A stretch of 64,000 nucleotides of DNA from Bacteroides sp. (GCA_023666835.1 JAMPBJ010000001.1:704383-768382), one strand, 5' to 3'. Shown: positions 1 through 8,323, numbered from the stretch's first letter. Numbers and translations: made by a program. The notes: generated from the letters alone by a model not told the origin.

Positions 1-717
1 TTCGACCCATTGGGCTGAGAATCGGCCATCGTCGGTCTGAGTGCGTTTGATGGGGAGATTGTAGCCGTCGAACGATGGGTTGGGGGCTGTACCGCTGATG
101 GTGATGGTGGATGTAGCGCCGACTGGCTTTACGAACAAGCCTATCGAGCCTCGCATTTTCAGGTCGGTTGAGAAATCGATGGTGGATGGCAGTTCGTTGA
201 AGTCGATTTTTGCGGTCAGACCATCGTCGGTTGTTTGCCACTGAATCTCTTTGTTGCCGATTTTCAACGGATTGAGTTTGACGATCTGCTCGACGAGTAC
301 ATCGATTAGGAGCACGCCGTCAGCCGGTATTAGCATGGTGTCGCGGTCAAATGTGCCTGACAGTTTGATGTTGGCGGTGAACACTTCTGCCTCGTAGATG
401 CCCCGGTGGAGCGATTCGGTGGCTACTTCTGCCTGGCAGTCAAATATGACAGGACGCAGAATTGTGTGGTAGTATTGCTCGCTTTCGATGGTGGGGCCTC
501 TGACGATGACCGTTTGTCCCCACTGGCCGGAGATGCTTGCGGCCACCCCTTTGTTGGTGGACTCTCTCGAGGATGATAAGCCCCATATGGAAAGGGTGCC
601 AATCATCAGCACGCCGCATATCAACCCCAAAATAATTACTTTAGTGCTGTAGGAGATGGGCCGACGTCCCGTGGAAGGGATCGGTGGCGGAAGAATTGGT
701 GTGTCGTCGGGCGTCAT
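1..717 (-). CDS. creD: CreD-family inner membrane protein, cut by window edge
   Basis: The first 239 residues are visible; the 3' end lies beyond base 1. I translated this stretch directly. Residues about 25-45 form one membrane segment, followed by the periplasmic domain typical of CreD, with recognisable pieces such as SLHRGIYEAEVFTANIKLSG, a GSIGLFVKPVG stretch and PSFDGYNLP. CreD is a cell-envelope protein of unclear biochemistry, in E. coli part of the CreBC regulon. The ATG at 717-715 overlaps the stop of the upstream gene by four bases (ATGA), so the two are translationally coupled. Whether the usual C-terminal helix bundle follows cannot be seen. Family assignment is confident. Confidence 0.8.
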   Translation of the reverse strand, partial: MTPDDTPILPPPIPSTGRRPISYSTKVIILGLICGVLMIGTLSIWGLSSSRESTNKGVAASISGQWGQTVIVRGPTIESEQYYHTILRPVIFDCQAEVATESLHRGIYEAEVFTANIKLSGTFDRDTMLIPADGVLLIDVLVEQIVKLNPLKIGNKEIQWQTTDDGLTAKIDFNELPSTIDFSTDLKMRGSIGLFVKPVGATSTITISGTAPNPSFDGYNLPIKRTQTDDGRFSAQWVE

Positions 718-1322
718 TTCAGAACCAGTTCTTCGTTTTCAACCTTGAGCTTCAGAGTGAAATACATGGCGGTGGCAAGCAGAGCGAACAGCACCAGACT
801 GCCAATGAGCAGAGCCATCGAGCCAAGGTAGATGAGCGTCAGTATCAGGCCGTACTCTACCGTGAGGATGGTTGCGGTCAGGAATGTGGCTTTTTTGTTT
901 TGTATGAGTTGCGTCACGAACCAACCGATCAGAGCTATGGTCATGACCGACACCACAACATAAGCGAGCCAGAAGGGCATTTGCTCCGACATGGCGAGCA
1001 GCAACAGATTGAAAAGACACAGTGCACAGCCTATCAAGCAATACTGCAAGAGATTCGCTCCTTTTTTGAAAGCCACTTCGATGAGCGACAGCGAGATGGA
1101 TGTAATGGCCGTAACGGCAAAGCAGTAGGCGATTGACTGCGATACGAACTGATAGTTGGTGCCTGAGAGTAGTCCGCCGGTTTGTCGGCCGAGTGCAAGG
1201 CTGTCGACTAAAGTTGCTACAAGGGCCAGGATAAACGACATGCCCAATACGAAAAGGGTTTGCAGACCGAGCCAGCGCATTGTATACTTGGGCTCTTCGA
1301 TGGTGTTGATGGTTTCTTCCAT
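714..1322 (-). CDS. Stand-alone CreD membrane-bundle protein
   Basis: 202 residues with about six hydrophobic helices and no periplasmic domain. Residues from about 78 on match the C-terminal membrane half of full-length CreD: the sequence around CLIGCALCLFNLLLLAMSEQ and the final GSMALLIGSLVLFALLATAM are characteristic. Normally this bundle is fused behind the periplasmic domain; here it is an upstream separate gene whose stop overlaps the start of the CreD gene (ATGA, 714-717). It may be a duplicated bundle or half of a split CreD. The start is the ATG at 1320-1322, with a TAATTTTG promoter box on the minus strand about 34 bases upstream. Function is inferred only from similarity. Confidence 0.7.
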   Translation of the reverse strand: MEETINTIEEPKYTMRWLGLQTLFVLGMSFILALVATLVDSLALGRQTGGLLSGTNYQFVSQSIAYCFAVTAITSISLSLIEVAFKKGANLLQYCLIGCALCLFNLLLLAMSEQMPFWLAYVVVSVMTIALIGWFVTQLIQNKKATFLTATILTVEYGLILTLIYLGSMALLIGSLVLFALLATAMYFTLKLKVENEELVLK

Positions 1323-1355
1323 GACGAGGTGAAGGGTGAATAATGATTTTGATCA

Positions 1356-1363
1356 CAAAATTA
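1356..1363 (-). promoter_or_regulatory. Putative -7 box for the creD unit
   Basis: The minus strand reads TAATTTTG here, matching the Bacteroidetes TAnnTTTG box, about 34 bases before the start of the CreD-bundle gene. No matching TTG lies at the expected -33 distance, so this is weak. Confidence 0.35.
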
Positions 1364-1441
1364 TATTAAATGCTGTATTATCCGATGATTCATGAAGTGA
1401 GATTAGGCTGAAAGTCGGAGATTTTGTGACGAAATATCGGC

Positions 1442-1768
1442 TTATCGCCATTGGGCGTAGTGTCGGCGCCAGGCGAGGTAGGTGAGGTCATCACCGTGAG
1501 TGTATGCTTCCTTTTCGAATGATATGGCTTTGTAGGCTTTGAACCAGTTGCGGTGTTGAATCAGACGCATGAGCCATTCCAGAAAGTATATGATGTAGAA
1601 TGGTATGAAGAGCAGTTCGCGCATTTGCGCCGTGTGGATTCGTTCGTGGTTGATCATTTGTGGCGACAGGTTGCGGTTGTCGTGCACCCAGAAAGTGCCG
1701 AACAGATTGACTACGAAGCGGCGCGGTATCAGTCGGCAAACTATAATGACAGGTTGGCGGCGGGTCAT
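1442..1768 (-). CDS. Small membrane protein with HExxH motif
   Basis: 108 residues. The open frame extends further 5', but that part overlaps the upstream gene; the ATG at 1768 overlaps that gene's stop by four bases and gives a sensible N-terminus. Residues 41-45 read HERIH, a zinc-metallopeptidase HExxH motif, followed by a hydrophobic helix (about 52-70) and by SFEKEAY at 83-89, where a glutamate could serve as third zinc ligand. At this length it would be a minimal membrane-embedded peptidase. No known family name is claimed. The coupling to the upstream unknown gene suggests a joint role. Confidence 0.6.
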   Translation of the reverse strand: MTRRQPVIIVCRLIPRRFVVNLFGTFWVHDNRNLSPQMINHERIHTAQMRELLFIPFYIIYFLEWLMRLIQHRNWFKAYKAISFEKEAYTHGDDLTYLAWRRHYAQWR

Positions 1769-2904
1769 TGTCGTAGTATGTGGGGGAGGTGGATCTTGGT
1801 GTCGGCTATTTCGATGCGGTAGAGGCCGCCGCGCTCTCCGCGGATGCTGTAGCGGTCGGCCAGCGATGTGGGAATGATTTGCCGGCGCAATGCCCGACGT
1901 ATCATCGAGAGCTTTTGCTGGAGCGATTCGCTTGCCGGACATGCCAGATCGGCGATGGAGCGGAGGGCATTTTCTTCGTTTGTAATGTTTTTGACCATAG
2001 AATAGATTTCGACCAGTTGGTCGCGGTATTCGTCGATGTTGTTGAGCACAATGCCTTCGGGATGCATCAGGAAGAGAATGTAGACGGTTCGGGCGAGAGG
2101 TGTCATGCGTATTTCCAGCTCGTTGTAGTCCGGAAGATAGATTTTCATGTCACCCGACACCACGATGTCGGATGTGGCGAAATTGTTGATGGCGATGCGG
2201 CCCTTTATTTTTTCTTCGATCATGTTGATCGGCGGCATTTCGTGGAAACGGCTGACGTAGCCCATCACCAAGGTGGTGAGAGCGTCGACCCAACGCTTTT
2301 TCTCGGCCTCGATGGCGAGTTCATCAAGCCGGTCGGCTTCTTCGGCCTCAGGCGTATGACTTGGTCGGATAATGGGGATGTCGATTTCGCCAATGCTATA
2401 TTCATCGTAGTCGAGTTGCTCATCTGCTTCATGTAATATCGACTTTTTTTTGCATATTGGAGAGCATTCAACGGGAGAGGCTTCGTCAAGAGGTACGGCA
2501 AACGGATTGCTGAATGAAGGTCGGGGAGGGGTGTAGATCGTGATAGTGCTGGTGCTTCGTTCGAGCACATTGAACATCTCCTTGCGAAGCCAACTTGCCG
2601 CATCCTCCATTGCCACATATGAGTCGTCGACATCTTCAAGAGCCACAACGGCATAAGCCGGGCTTGAGGATTCGATAACAGAGATCTTACGCGCTATAAT
2701 AATGCCATTAAGCTGGGGATAGCTCACGCTAACCATCGTAGGTTGGACGCGCAGTCCAAGGAGCGACGAAATCATATGGAATTTCTTCACCCCATTATCC
2801 ATTCTAAGGCTTTCATGCTGATAAAGCACGAGTTCGCCCGGGCGGATTTCTCCAAGGCGTTCTAATGGAACTTTTGAGTCAGCGGGAAAGTTGAAATGTT
2901 GCAC
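1765..2904 (-). CDS. Conserved Bacteroidetes protein of unknown function
   Basis: 379 residues, soluble, starting at GTG (no in-frame ATG precedes it; the next in-frame Met is at about residue 35). The C-terminal half, with the segment LPDYNELEIRMTPLARTVYI near residues 255-275 followed by FLMHPEGI, resembles a domain recurrent in Bacteroidetes proteins of unknown function; it may be a helical or winged-helix module. The middle (about 125-195) is acidic and probably disordered. It is the first gene of a unit with the HExxH mini-protein and has a full promoter upstream. I cannot assign a function. Confidence 0.75.
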   Translation of the reverse strand: MQHFNFPADSKVPLERLGEIRPGELVLYQHESLRMDNGVKKFHMISSLLGLRVQPTMVSVSYPQLNGIIIARKISVIESSSPAYAVVALEDVDDSYVAMEDAASWLRKEMFNVLERSTSTITIYTPPRPSFSNPFAVPLDEASPVECSPICKKKSILHEADEQLDYDEYSIGEIDIPIIRPSHTPEAEEADRLDELAIEAEKKRWVDALTTLVMGYVSRFHEMPPINMIEEKIKGRIAINNFATSDIVVSGDMKIYLPDYNELEIRMTPLARTVYILFLMHPEGIVLNNIDEYRDQLVEIYSMVKNITNEENALRSIADLACPASESLQQKLSMIRRALRRQIIPTSLADRYSIRGERGGLYRIEIADTKIHLPHILRQ

Positions 2905-2938
2905 GGCATGTGGTTTTGTGGTGAATGTTGATGTTTAT

Positions 2939-2969
2939 CAAAGTTAGTCAGATTATTTCGAATCTCAAA
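2939..2969 (-). promoter_or_regulatory. Bacteroidetes promoter for the 379-residue gene
   Basis: On the minus strand TTTG (2969-2966) and TAACTTTG (2946-2939) are separated by 19 bases, the consensus layout of the Bacteroidetes primary sigma factor. Transcription would start near 2932, leaving a leader of about 28 bases. Confidence 0.7.
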
Positions 2970-3032
2970 ATCTCATTCCGAAATACGGGAACTCGTAATA
3001 TATAAATTAATCAGGGTTTGATGTTAACATAC

Positions 3033-5255
3033 TTACCATAACTCCCATCCGTCGCATGAGCTTTTCAGCCTATGGGCTACTTGTGTAGTCGGATAATGTC
3101 GTTTGATGGTAAGGTAGCGTCCCATTTCACTGCAGACGGAAGCTGCATCTTCCGCGCCCAGTTGTGCTATCTGTTCTCGTAGAATCTGCTCCGACTGACG
3201 GCGGAGATTTTGCAATCGTTGGTGGCTTTGTTTAAATCCATCCCGGATGTCGACAGTTGTAAAACTATCAGATATAAAATCGTGGGCTATCTCCGTTGCT
3301 CTGCGATTATCTTCTTTTGCGGGCAGTTGATATGGAAAGAATATACTTTGCCCAACACCATATTGGGTCAATGACCAGCACGAATATACCGAATTGGCCA
3401 CCCCGACAGCATATTCAACTCCGGCATTTGCTCGCCGTTCTTTGGGTAAAGAGAGGTTGTCCATCGTGGTTTTGAGCGCTGCCATGCGCCTGGCAAACCA
3501 TGCCTTATAATATTGTGGTTTAGTGGTCATACGAGTCCTTTTATCCCGGGTTAGAGGGTCGGAGATGAACTGAAGTGAGAAGGGGTTGCGATTTGTATCA
3601 TATTCGGGAGCACTGCGCTTGACAGTATAGCTCGTTGCAACCCGGTCGAAAAATCCCACGGACTCTACATATCGTGCCTCGGCCAAAAGCAATGTGCCTA
3701 TAAGGTCGTTCCATCGGTCGGGAAATTTGGCAATGCTTCCGTTCTCCATGATAAGAGTTGACCATTGACTATAATCATTCAGCGACGTGAGAGCTGCGTT
3801 TGCCACGTCGGCACCGCACTCCATGGCGAAACATATGGAGGTGCACCCATGGTCATCAGCCATCTTGATTTCGTTGGTTGTGAGACCTGCATGATCAACC
3901 AGGTCAAGCAATTGCACTGCGCTGACAGTATCAGAGGCCGCCAACATTTTGGGGACGACGACGCAATCTACCGCCCGATGAAGCATATCCAGCGGATAGC
4001 AAAAGCTTTGATGAATTTTGCGATTGAATATCACGCTCTGGGCAAACGATTTATACCATTCTTTATAGATGGTTGGGGTTGAATTTCCGTTTTGTTTATT
4101 CCGATTGAAACGCTCCCGGCGCTTTGCATCGATTATTTCCTTTCCTGTTTCGCATAGCCACGAGGCCTCCTTGGCAAACCAGGGTTTGTATGCTTCATTA
4201 TAAGGGCGCACATGGCATTGGGTGATAAAACGAAGGGTCCTTACTTGATCTCTGAGATGCGATGAGGCTCGCGATAGGTCGATTTTGGCAAATACTGAAT
4301 CGGCTTTGGCATAGTCGATCGGGTTTATCAGATAGGCAAACCCTTCGGTGTATTGCCATATCGGTTTATAGCATTTCAATCCTTCCTTTGATGCCTGTTT
4401 GGCAGTAGATATAAGTGCGTCTGTTTCCGTAGGAGAAAGTCCTCTGCCATAACTTCTATGACGATAATCGTTGGTTGTCTCAAGATCGTGGATATGCGAT
4501 TGTAGCAAATCTTTGATGATTGTTTCATTGCCCTTGGCCATAGATAGTTGCTTTGCCAAGGCAAGTGCGTCGGATTCCATTCCAAGTTTATCGAGTGTCC
4601 AGCGTAGCGAGACCACGTCACCCACCTTTCTGTAAATCTTAAGAGCTTTATCGTATTTCCCGCTGTGGTAGAATGCCCCGGCAAGATATTTGTCGAATAA
4701 TGATTTCAAAACCGTGTTTTGAAAGGTGTGCCTTCGGGAAATGGATATAATCTCGTCGTACTTCTTCAGAGCTGTCAATGCTCTGGCGGCTTGCACGGCA
4801 TATCGGTCGCCCAACCTGCCGGAAATTTTCTTTTGCGCCACTTGTGCCAGAGAGTTGAGCGTGTTCAAATTTGGGTCGTCCTCACAATAATAATACCAAG
4901 GATCGACGGTCTTGCTACACTCTGCTTCAACCTCTCGCATCAGGACAATATAGTCTTTCAAGTCAGGAGTTTTCTTCAAAATGGCATTCAGATTTGGAGT
5001 GAGATTGAGCGAACGTATGTCGGCAATTTTATATCCGCCCGAATAGATCAGCGATTTTATTTCCTGATCCGTTGCTCCGCGCAGCAGTTTCTGCCACATC
5101 TCCATCATGCCGTTGTCGGCCTGTTGAGTTTTCTTGTCTTCAGCAATATTGTATGTCAGGTAGTATTGCGGTTCGTATGTCTCATACCAGCATGCTGAAA
5201 TCTTTCCCGTCGTTAACAGGATGGCTAAAACGGTTAAAACAAGTATTTTATTCAT
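3033..5255 (-). CDS. Exported TPR-like repeat protein, unknown function
   Basis: 740 residues from the second in-frame Met, chosen because it begins a signal peptide (MNKILVLTVLAILLTTG) and leaves only an 8-base overlap with the upstream gene; the longer frame would add 16 polar residues before it. The segment ISAC ends the signal and could be a lipobox, though W at +2 is unusual, so signal peptidase I cleavage is also possible. The body is almost wholly helical with TPR-like units, clearest at about residues 160-240 (for example AFYHSGKYDKALKIYRKVGD). It is coupled to the lipoprotein gene just upstream. Likely an extracytoplasmic scaffold; the partner and substrate are unknown. Confidence 0.7.
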   Translation of the reverse strand: MNKILVLTVLAILLTTGKISACWYETYEPQYYLTYNIAEDKKTQQADNGMMEMWQKLLRGATDQEIKSLIYSGGYKIADIRSLNLTPNLNAILKKTPDLKDYIVLMREVEAECSKTVDPWYYYCEDDPNLNTLNSLAQVAQKKISGRLGDRYAVQAARALTALKKYDEIISISRRHTFQNTVLKSLFDKYLAGAFYHSGKYDKALKIYRKVGDVVSLRWTLDKLGMESDALALAKQLSMAKGNETIIKDLLQSHIHDLETTNDYRHRSYGRGLSPTETDALISTAKQASKEGLKCYKPIWQYTEGFAYLINPIDYAKADSVFAKIDLSRASSHLRDQVRTLRFITQCHVRPYNEAYKPWFAKEASWLCETGKEIIDAKRRERFNRNKQNGNSTPTIYKEWYKSFAQSVIFNRKIHQSFCYPLDMLHRAVDCVVVPKMLAASDTVSAVQLLDLVDHAGLTTNEIKMADDHGCTSICFAMECGADVANAALTSLNDYSQWSTLIMENGSIAKFPDRWNDLIGTLLLAEARYVESVGFFDRVATSYTVKRSAPEYDTNRNPFSLQFISDPLTRDKRTRMTTKPQYYKAWFARRMAALKTTMDNLSLPKERRANAGVEYAVGVANSVYSCWSLTQYGVGQSIFFPYQLPAKEDNRRATEIAHDFISDSFTTVDIRDGFKQSHQRLQNLRRQSEQILREQIAQLGAEDAASVCSEMGRYLTIKRHYPTTQVAHRLKSSCDGWELW

Positions 5256-6267
5256 AGATTTTTGCAATTTGTTGCGGGGTATATTTCGACAGCTGTTTTT
5301 CATCGAGATGATAGAGTATGGTATGTGCCGGTTTATAGCCCAAGTAGTTATTGACTATATGCTTCGTTTTCATAATCTCTTCAAACGACGCCATTTCATA
5401 TCTCATAGTCTGACGATAATCCAGGTCAACGTCAGTAGCTGTATTTGACTGCAAGGCATACACATTGTCATTAACCCGTGCCAAATCAGCTATGGTGTCA
5501 GGATCGCCATCGATATTGGTCAGCTTTCCAAAGGCGGTGCCATTAAAGACCACTCCCCATGAAAATATGGGATAGGCTACATCAAGAGGAAGCTGATACT
5601 TGGGCGCCTTGTCAAGATATTTCTTAACTATATCTGACCGAAGAATCGAATTGGTTTCCTCCGGATTTTTCAATTCGCCTACATTGTAGACCATCAGTAC
5701 ACCTTTATCCACGTTTGGAGCCGGTTGAGAAAGTTGATGCAGTCGAATGGTTGAACTCAGCTTTTGGTTGTTGGCCGACGTCAATTTCTTCATCTCGTCG
5801 CAGAGCGTGAAAAAAGTTTTGCGAGTGCTTGCAGTCCAGTCGCAGTCGAGCTGTATTTCATTGAGCGTTATATTCCCATCTTTGCATTTTGAATCTATCC
5901 TGTCATAAATTTTCTTCGCGAATTCCTTCTCGATCCCTCCCATATCCTCTATGGCCTCGAGTGTGATGAAGACACAAGGCACGATCTCCGTGCCGGAAGG
6001 GAAATCGCTCTTATATGTGTAAACCTCGGCATCAGGCACCGGGCCTTCCCGGTAGTCATCACGTATGTCGAAGAAGCGCAGATATACTCGCCCAACGTTG
6101 TTGTCCTTCAAAAATTGGGTTTCGCCATCACTAAGATTCACTATGGATTTCCAGAAATAAACAGAGTTTGGAGAAGTATTCTCGGTAGGTGTGGCGGCTT
6201 CATGTAGGCATGATGAAAAGACAAATGCGATGAGTGCGATTACAATGATTTGAATGTATGGCTTCAT
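5248..6267 (-). CDS. Lipoprotein with glycosidase-like (DUF3142-like) fold
   Basis: 339 residues. The signal peptide ends in FVFSSC, a good lipobox with Cys at about position 20. The mature part reads like a TIM-barrel: VGRVYLRFFDI near 60, EIVPCVFIT, and IQLDCDWTASTR near 145 as a candidate catalytic strand. This pattern recalls DUF3142, a glycoside-hydrolase-like family; the match is from memory and should be treated as tentative. Its stop overlaps the start region of the large TPR-like exported gene by eight bases, so both proteins are made together, probably on the periplasmic or surface side. Confidence 0.6.
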   Translation of the reverse strand: MKPYIQIIVIALIAFVFSSCLHEAATPTENTSPNSVYFWKSIVNLSDGETQFLKDNNVGRVYLRFFDIRDDYREGPVPDAEVYTYKSDFPSGTEIVPCVFITLEAIEDMGGIEKEFAKKIYDRIDSKCKDGNITLNEIQLDCDWTASTRKTFFTLCDEMKKLTSANNQKLSSTIRLHQLSQPAPNVDKGVLMVYNVGELKNPEETNSILRSDIVKKYLDKAPKYQLPLDVAYPIFSWGVVFNGTAFGKLTNIDGDPDTIADLARVNDNVYALQSNTATDVDLDYRQTMRYEMASFEEIMKTKHIVNNYLGYKPAHTILYHLDEKQLSKYTPQQIAKIYE

Positions 6268-6300
6268 TGGAAAGTTATTTATGCATCAAATTTCGCTCAA

Positions 6301-6332
6301 ACAAATCGCCCGACATAGAAATTTGCCGGGCG
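6301..6332 (-). terminator. Terminator after the 295-residue gene
   Basis: CGCCCG (6307-6312) pairs with CGGGCG (6327-6332); on the minus strand the stem is followed by GATTTGTTT, a U-rich tract. It lies between the LytTR unit and the next operon. Confidence 0.55.
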
Positions 6333-6374
6333 TTGTATGAAACCTTGTCGTGATGTATGAAATGGATTCGGCCG

Positions 6375-7262
6375 TTATCGCCAAACGATATAGTTAGTGT
6401 TTTGAGGCATCTGATTCACCTGTCTGCCAAATTCGATTTTCTTGCCGTTGGAATCGACTACAAAGCCATAGGTCGTGCTGCCTACAAGGTAGATGGCATT
6501 GTTGACGCCCAAATCCACAAGGCTCTGAGAGAAATCATGGAAAGTCAGCTTTTCGCGGCTCATCACCACAATGGGTTCGCCGTCGATTTCAGCAAGTGCC
6601 TTACGCAATGATTTGCCTTTGGGCTTGTTTTCCACAATCTGATTCGCCACCACAAGTGGATATTGGCGGAAGAAATATCCGTCAGTTTCCAGTGCCTGTT
6701 CAAGCAGTGGAGTGGCCTCGGCTACACCAATGTTTATCTTGCCGCCAATGATGGCACAGAACCCTGATTTAGCCTGACCTTTGCTGATCAATTCGCCCTT
6801 GTCGACATAAGCGCCCACAATGCCTCCATTATCTCTTCTGATGTCGGCGGCTTGAACCACAAACTTTGCCGTAGAATCATTCAGCACTTCAGAGCCTATA
6901 TGAAGCGTGGGGGTCATATCAATAGGTTTGAATATCGACAGAGCTACATTGTTGACGATCGTGTCAGATATATCAACAAAGCCTGAGCCGATATGATAAG
7001 CAGCAATAGATTCCGGAATATTTTCCGCCGCCTCTACAACTTCGTTTGTCTCTAATTGCAATTCCTCAGAGCTGTCGCTGGAGCGGTTTCCGAATATGAA
7101 ATAACAGATGGCAGCGATACATAATAATAAGGCCATAATGGAGATTACAATAACTAACCGTAATCGTTTCCGGCGATTCTTCTTGACAGGAATAAGCGCC
7201 TTGCTTTTGGAAGTTATGATGCGAATCTCATCGTCTTTTATGTCATGGGGTGTCAAACTCAT
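6375..7262 (-). CDS. Membrane-anchored protein, possible phosphodiester glycosidase-like domain
   Basis: 295 residues: a basic cytosolic N-terminus (about 1-35), one membrane helix (about 36-58), a short acidic linker, then an extracytoplasmic domain. The C-terminal part (EPIVVMSREKLTFHDFSQSL followed by LVDLGVNNAIYLVGS) resembles NAGPA/phosphodiester glycosidase proteins, in which this region ends in a Asp-Gly-Gly motif; here the equivalent is VGSTTYG, so catalytic residues may be absent. The start overlaps the stop of the LytTR gene by four bases. Family assignment is weak; topology is clear. Confidence 0.55.
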   Translation of the reverse strand: MSLTPHDIKDDEIRIITSKSKALIPVKKNRRKRLRLVIVISIMALLLCIAAICYFIFGNRSSDSSEELQLETNEVVEAAENIPESIAAYHIGSGFVDISDTIVNNVALSIFKPIDMTPTLHIGSEVLNDSTAKFVVQAADIRRDNGGIVGAYVDKGELISKGQAKSGFCAIIGGKINIGVAEATPLLEQALETDGYFFRQYPLVVANQIVENKPKGKSLRKALAEIDGEPIVVMSREKLTFHDFSQSLVDLGVNNAIYLVGSTTYGFVVDSNGKKIEFGRQVNQMPQNTNYIVWR

Positions 7263-7624
7263 ACATTACCCTCCTTTTCGATTAGTTCCTTCAACGCTTT
7301 CAATGCCTCGCGCGATGCCGAAACATCATGACGGAAGCTGCGGCCATCAGACAATGTCAGTTTCTGACGTGAAGGATTTATAAAAGTTATAAATTCGCGA
7401 TTGACTATAAGGCTCTTACCGATGCGGATAAAACGGTTGTCGCCATCGTCGACCATCTCGGCTATCCGTTTTTCAATCTGCCCTAGTTGGAGAGTAAGCA
7501 CATAATCACTGCCATCCACCATGGTTATGGCGGAATAGTTCCCGTCGGCAGTGACGAACGCCACTGCATCAGCGGGAACCCGGATCAGTTCCGTGGAGGT
7601 GAAGAATAAAAGTGTCTTACTCAT
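7259..7624 (-). CDS. LytTR-type DNA-binding regulator without receiver domain
   Basis: 121 residues made up almost entirely of one LytTR domain: VAFVTADGNYSAITMVDGS, the FIRIGKSLIVNREFITFINP core and LTLSDGRSF. LytTR domains bind DNA through beta strands and usually sit behind a receiver domain; this one is stand-alone, so its input is not a classical phosphorelay. It overlaps the membrane protein gene by four bases, suggesting a sensor-regulator or regulator-target pair. The start at 7624 lies only about 10 bases from a TATTTTTG box, so the leader would be very short. Confidence 0.85.
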   Translation of the reverse strand: MSKTLLFFTSTELIRVPADAVAFVTADGNYSAITMVDGSDYVLTLQLGQIEKRIAEMVDDGDNRFIRIGKSLIVNREFITFINPSRQKLTLSDGRSFRHDVSASREALKALKELIEKEGNV

Positions 7625-7634
7625 AATCTCATCG

Positions 7635-7642
7635 CAAAAATA
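7635..7642 (-). promoter_or_regulatory. Putative -7 box for the LytTR unit
   Basis: Minus-strand TATTTTTG, ten bases before the LytTR start codon. No clear -33 TTG at 19-21 bases; a weak or activator-dependent promoter is possible. Confidence 0.4.
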
Positions 7643-7819
7643 TAAAATTTCAACGTATTAAAGAGCCTGTTGGCGTTGAGAGTGTATGAAATGAGCCCTA
7701 TAATGTTTCAAATTCCAATGAATGGTTATAAAACATGGGTTCGCATGGCGAGAGTGATGGCTTCGCCTATCAATCATGTCAGAGGGGGCATCAGTGTCGA
7801 TGAAGAATGTGTCGGTTTA

Positions 7820-7960
7820 TTTTAGAGCCTGTCCCATAATATTTGTTAACGCTGAGGCGGTCAGCCATTGTGTATTTTCCTGACAGTCAACCAAAATCAG
7901 GAAAATACACCACGATATGCGACCCCATCGTTAACAAATATTATGGAACAGGCTCTAAAT
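7820..7960. repeat. Nested inverted repeat, MITE-like
   Basis: Outer arms 7820-7851 and 7929-7960 match at 30 of 32 positions as inverted repeats. Inside, 7870-7883 and 7897-7910 form a second, perfect 14-bp inverted repeat. The 141-bp unit has no reading frame. Its right end supplies the TAG stop of the neighbouring membrane protein gene. The rest of the gap between the LytTR gene and the element (7643-7819) shows nothing recognisable apart from a GAGCCTGTT near 7663 that resembles the arm's start. Confidence 0.75.
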
Positions 7961-8296
7961 AAGGAGGATTGCTAAAGTGATATAAATCACTAACGGAACG
8001 GCGACGCATATAACTACGGAATTGAGCTCATAGTTGCTGCCCCAACGATTGAACCAGTTCAAAAAATCAACCGAGTACTGGAAGCTGCGGTCGCACCACT
8101 CGCGGAAGTGGCGCCGCGTGGCAATGAATATTCCCATCCAGATGAATAGCAGGGCAAACGTTGTGACCGGAATCCCGATTAGACAATCAATCATTATGGT
8201 CCACGACAGAGGGATGAGCAGATAATACACAAGTATGTTGACCTCATTATAGGTCAATCCGCACTTATTGCCGTTCCAAACGAGCGACTTGGCCAC
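7955..8296 (-). CDS. Conserved small integral membrane protein
   Basis: 113 residues from a GTG. Two long hydrophobic stretches in the first half (about 22-60) and one at the C-terminus (about 92-113). The motif CGLTYNEVNILVYYLLIPLS is typical of a Bacteroidales membrane family of unknown role, as I recall it. In that family the residues ISQLFDVVAKSLV would belong to the protein; they are in frame just upstream of the GTG but no ATG/GTG/TTG start precedes them before the TAA at 8326-8324. So either an ATT start is used or the frame was once joined to the 33-codon frame upstream. The stop codon is formed by the end of the inverted-repeat element. Confidence 0.6.
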   Translation of the reverse strand: MAKSLVWNGNKCGLTYNEVNILVYYLLIPLSWTIMIDCLIGIPVTTFALLFIWMGIFIATRRHFREWCDRSFQYSVDFLNWFNRWGSNYELNSVVICVAVPLVIYITLAILLI

Positions 8297-8323
8297 TACG
8301 TCAAATAATTGTGAAATCGTTCT

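Noticed and set aside
684-1136. Plus-strand 150-residue frame
   Set aside because: Antisense shadow of the CreD-bundle gene, rich in Gln/His/Arg with no family likeness.
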